This document shows, one piece after another, positions 6,506 through 7,181 of a stretch of 7,181 nt of DNA. The stretch comes from Alphaproteobacteria bacterium (lineage in GTDB: Bacteria > Pseudomonadota > Alphaproteobacteria > JAEULC01): the NCBI GenBank assembly GCA_020851015.1, contig JADZDN010000167.1, forward strand, positions 1 to 7,181, read 5' to 3'. A program made the position numbers and the translations under genes. The notes beneath the pieces were generated by a model. That model worked only from the letters and a program-made list of their open reading frames with translations, was not told the DNA's origin and did no database searches. The stretch's first letter is position 1; each line of letters starts with the position of its first letter.

Positions 6506-7181
6506 CTACAAAAACCGCTCCAGCTCGTCCACGCCGATGTAGTTCGGGCGGTGCTGGCCGTAGGTCGAGCGCATCCAGTCGATTGTGCGCGGCAGGCCCT
6601 CCGACATCGGCACGGCGCATTTGTGGTCGAGGTCGCGGATCGCCTTCGAGACGTCGACCTTCTTGTCCTTGGTCGTGAACGGCTCGCCCTCGACATAGGT
6701 CACGAACGAATCCTCGCGGCCGACATGGTTGAGGATGATGTCCGAGACCTCCTTCATGTCGTGGTACTCGGTGCCGCCGATATTGTAGACCTCGCCCGGC
6801 TTGAAGTTCTCGGCAATGTTCGACAGGGTGCGCGCGATGTCCGTCACGTAGGTCGAGGTGCGGTGGTGCCCCAGGTAGACCGTGTAGGGCAGGCCGAACA
6901 TCGCGTGGTAGATGAACTTGCACACCGCGCTGCGATAGGGGCTGTAGTACTCGCCCGGCCCGTAGGTGTTGAACAGGCGCACGCGCACCGTCTCCAGCCC
7001 GTGCATGTCGGCCGCGTTCATGATCTGCTGCTCGCCGACCCACTTGGTCATGGCGTAGTCGTTCATCTGCCGAATCTCGTGCTTCTCCATCACGTCCTCG
7101 GACATCAGGCCGTCGTAGTCGCCGTAGACCTCGGAGGACGAGAAGAACACCATCCGGAAGCCGTGCTTCTGCTGCAGGCGG
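6506..7181 (-). CDS. Extended-SDR nucleotide-sugar epimerase/dehydratase, C-terminal part (runs off right edge)
   Basis: This NAD(P)-dependent enzyme is of the extended short-chain dehydrogenase type, which epimerise, dehydrate or decarboxylate nucleotide sugars in the cytoplasm. The visible 224 residues begin RLQQKHGFRMVFFSSSEVYG; the Met at residue 10 is internal, because the frame stays open to the window edge. Catalytic features are the SSSEVYG strand end (14-20), YAMTK (Y42 and K46, the YxxxK pair), RLFNTYGPGE (68-77), the RTSTYVTDIA substrate-loop motif (108-117) and YNIGG (132-136). The GxxGxxG cofactor loop should lie within the roughly 100 residues outside the window. Sequence alone does not settle the substrate; dTDP-, UDP- or GDP-sugar are all possible. 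It might feed the nearby glycosyltransferases, but recQ and repeats intervene. The stop is followed by the copy B repeat. Confidence 0.9.
   Translation of the reverse strand, partial: RLQQKHGFRMVFFSSSEVYGDYDGLMSEDVMEKHEIRQMNDYAMTKWVGEQQIMNAADMHGLETVRVRLFNTYGPGEYYSPYRSAVCKFIYHAMFGLPYTVYLGHHRTSTYVTDIARTLSNIAENFKPGEVYNIGGTEYHDMKEVSDIILNHVGREDSFVTYVEGEPFTTKDKKVDVSKAIRDLDHKCAVPMSEGLPRTIDWMRSTYGQHRPNYIGVDELERFL

Overview
The window looks like chromosomal DNA from a high-GC alphaproteobacterium, probably Rhodospirillales-like or a relative. Support comes from the flagellin type (core ALDDASAFFTAQAL), GC-rich codon use that leaves long antisense reading frames open, CtrA-like and sigma-54/FlbD-like flagellar control sites, and dispersed palindromes of the CATCCTTCGAGACG...TCCTCAGGATG and CCCTCCC/GGGAGGG kinds familiar from that class. 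The assignment is from pattern recognition, with no database search.

Layout: (1) 1-454, minus strand, is the first 151 residues of a flagellin that runs off the left edge. (2) 455-853 is a divergent control region. Reading leftward it holds a strong Shine-Dalgarno, a 5'-UTR hairpin, a near-perfect sigma-54 promoter at 600-618 and three CGGCAA-N3-TTGCCG-type sites at 682-737. Beyond these is an AT-rich island containing an exact TTAA-N7-TTAA CtrA box at 779-793. (3) 854-3991, plus strand, is a two-gene operon of glycosyltransferases: a CgeB-like GT-B enzyme, then a TPR plus OGT/SPINDLY-type (GT41-like) enzyme. (4) 3992-4455 is non-coding, with two inverted copies of a C-rich/G-rich palindrome around a block of 8-bp periodic repeats, then a short recQ terminator. 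(5) 4456-6267, minus strand, is a complete recQ helicase gene. (6) 6268-6505 holds two head-to-head 42-bp repeats with identical shoulders and different cores. (7) 6506-7181, minus strand, is the C-terminal 224 residues of an extended-SDR nucleotide-sugar epimerase/dehydratase.

How it fits together: the flagellin, the divergent TPR/OGT-like enzyme and its partner glycosyltransferase suggest a flagellin O-glycosylation module, comparable in logic to Caulobacter FlmG. The control region looks like a Caulobacter-type hierarchy: CtrA, then sigma-54 with FlbD, and possibly FlbT-like control on the leader. The SDR enzyme could supply an activated sugar, but recQ and repeats lie between, so that link is weak. 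RecQ appears to be an unrelated housekeeping repair gene.
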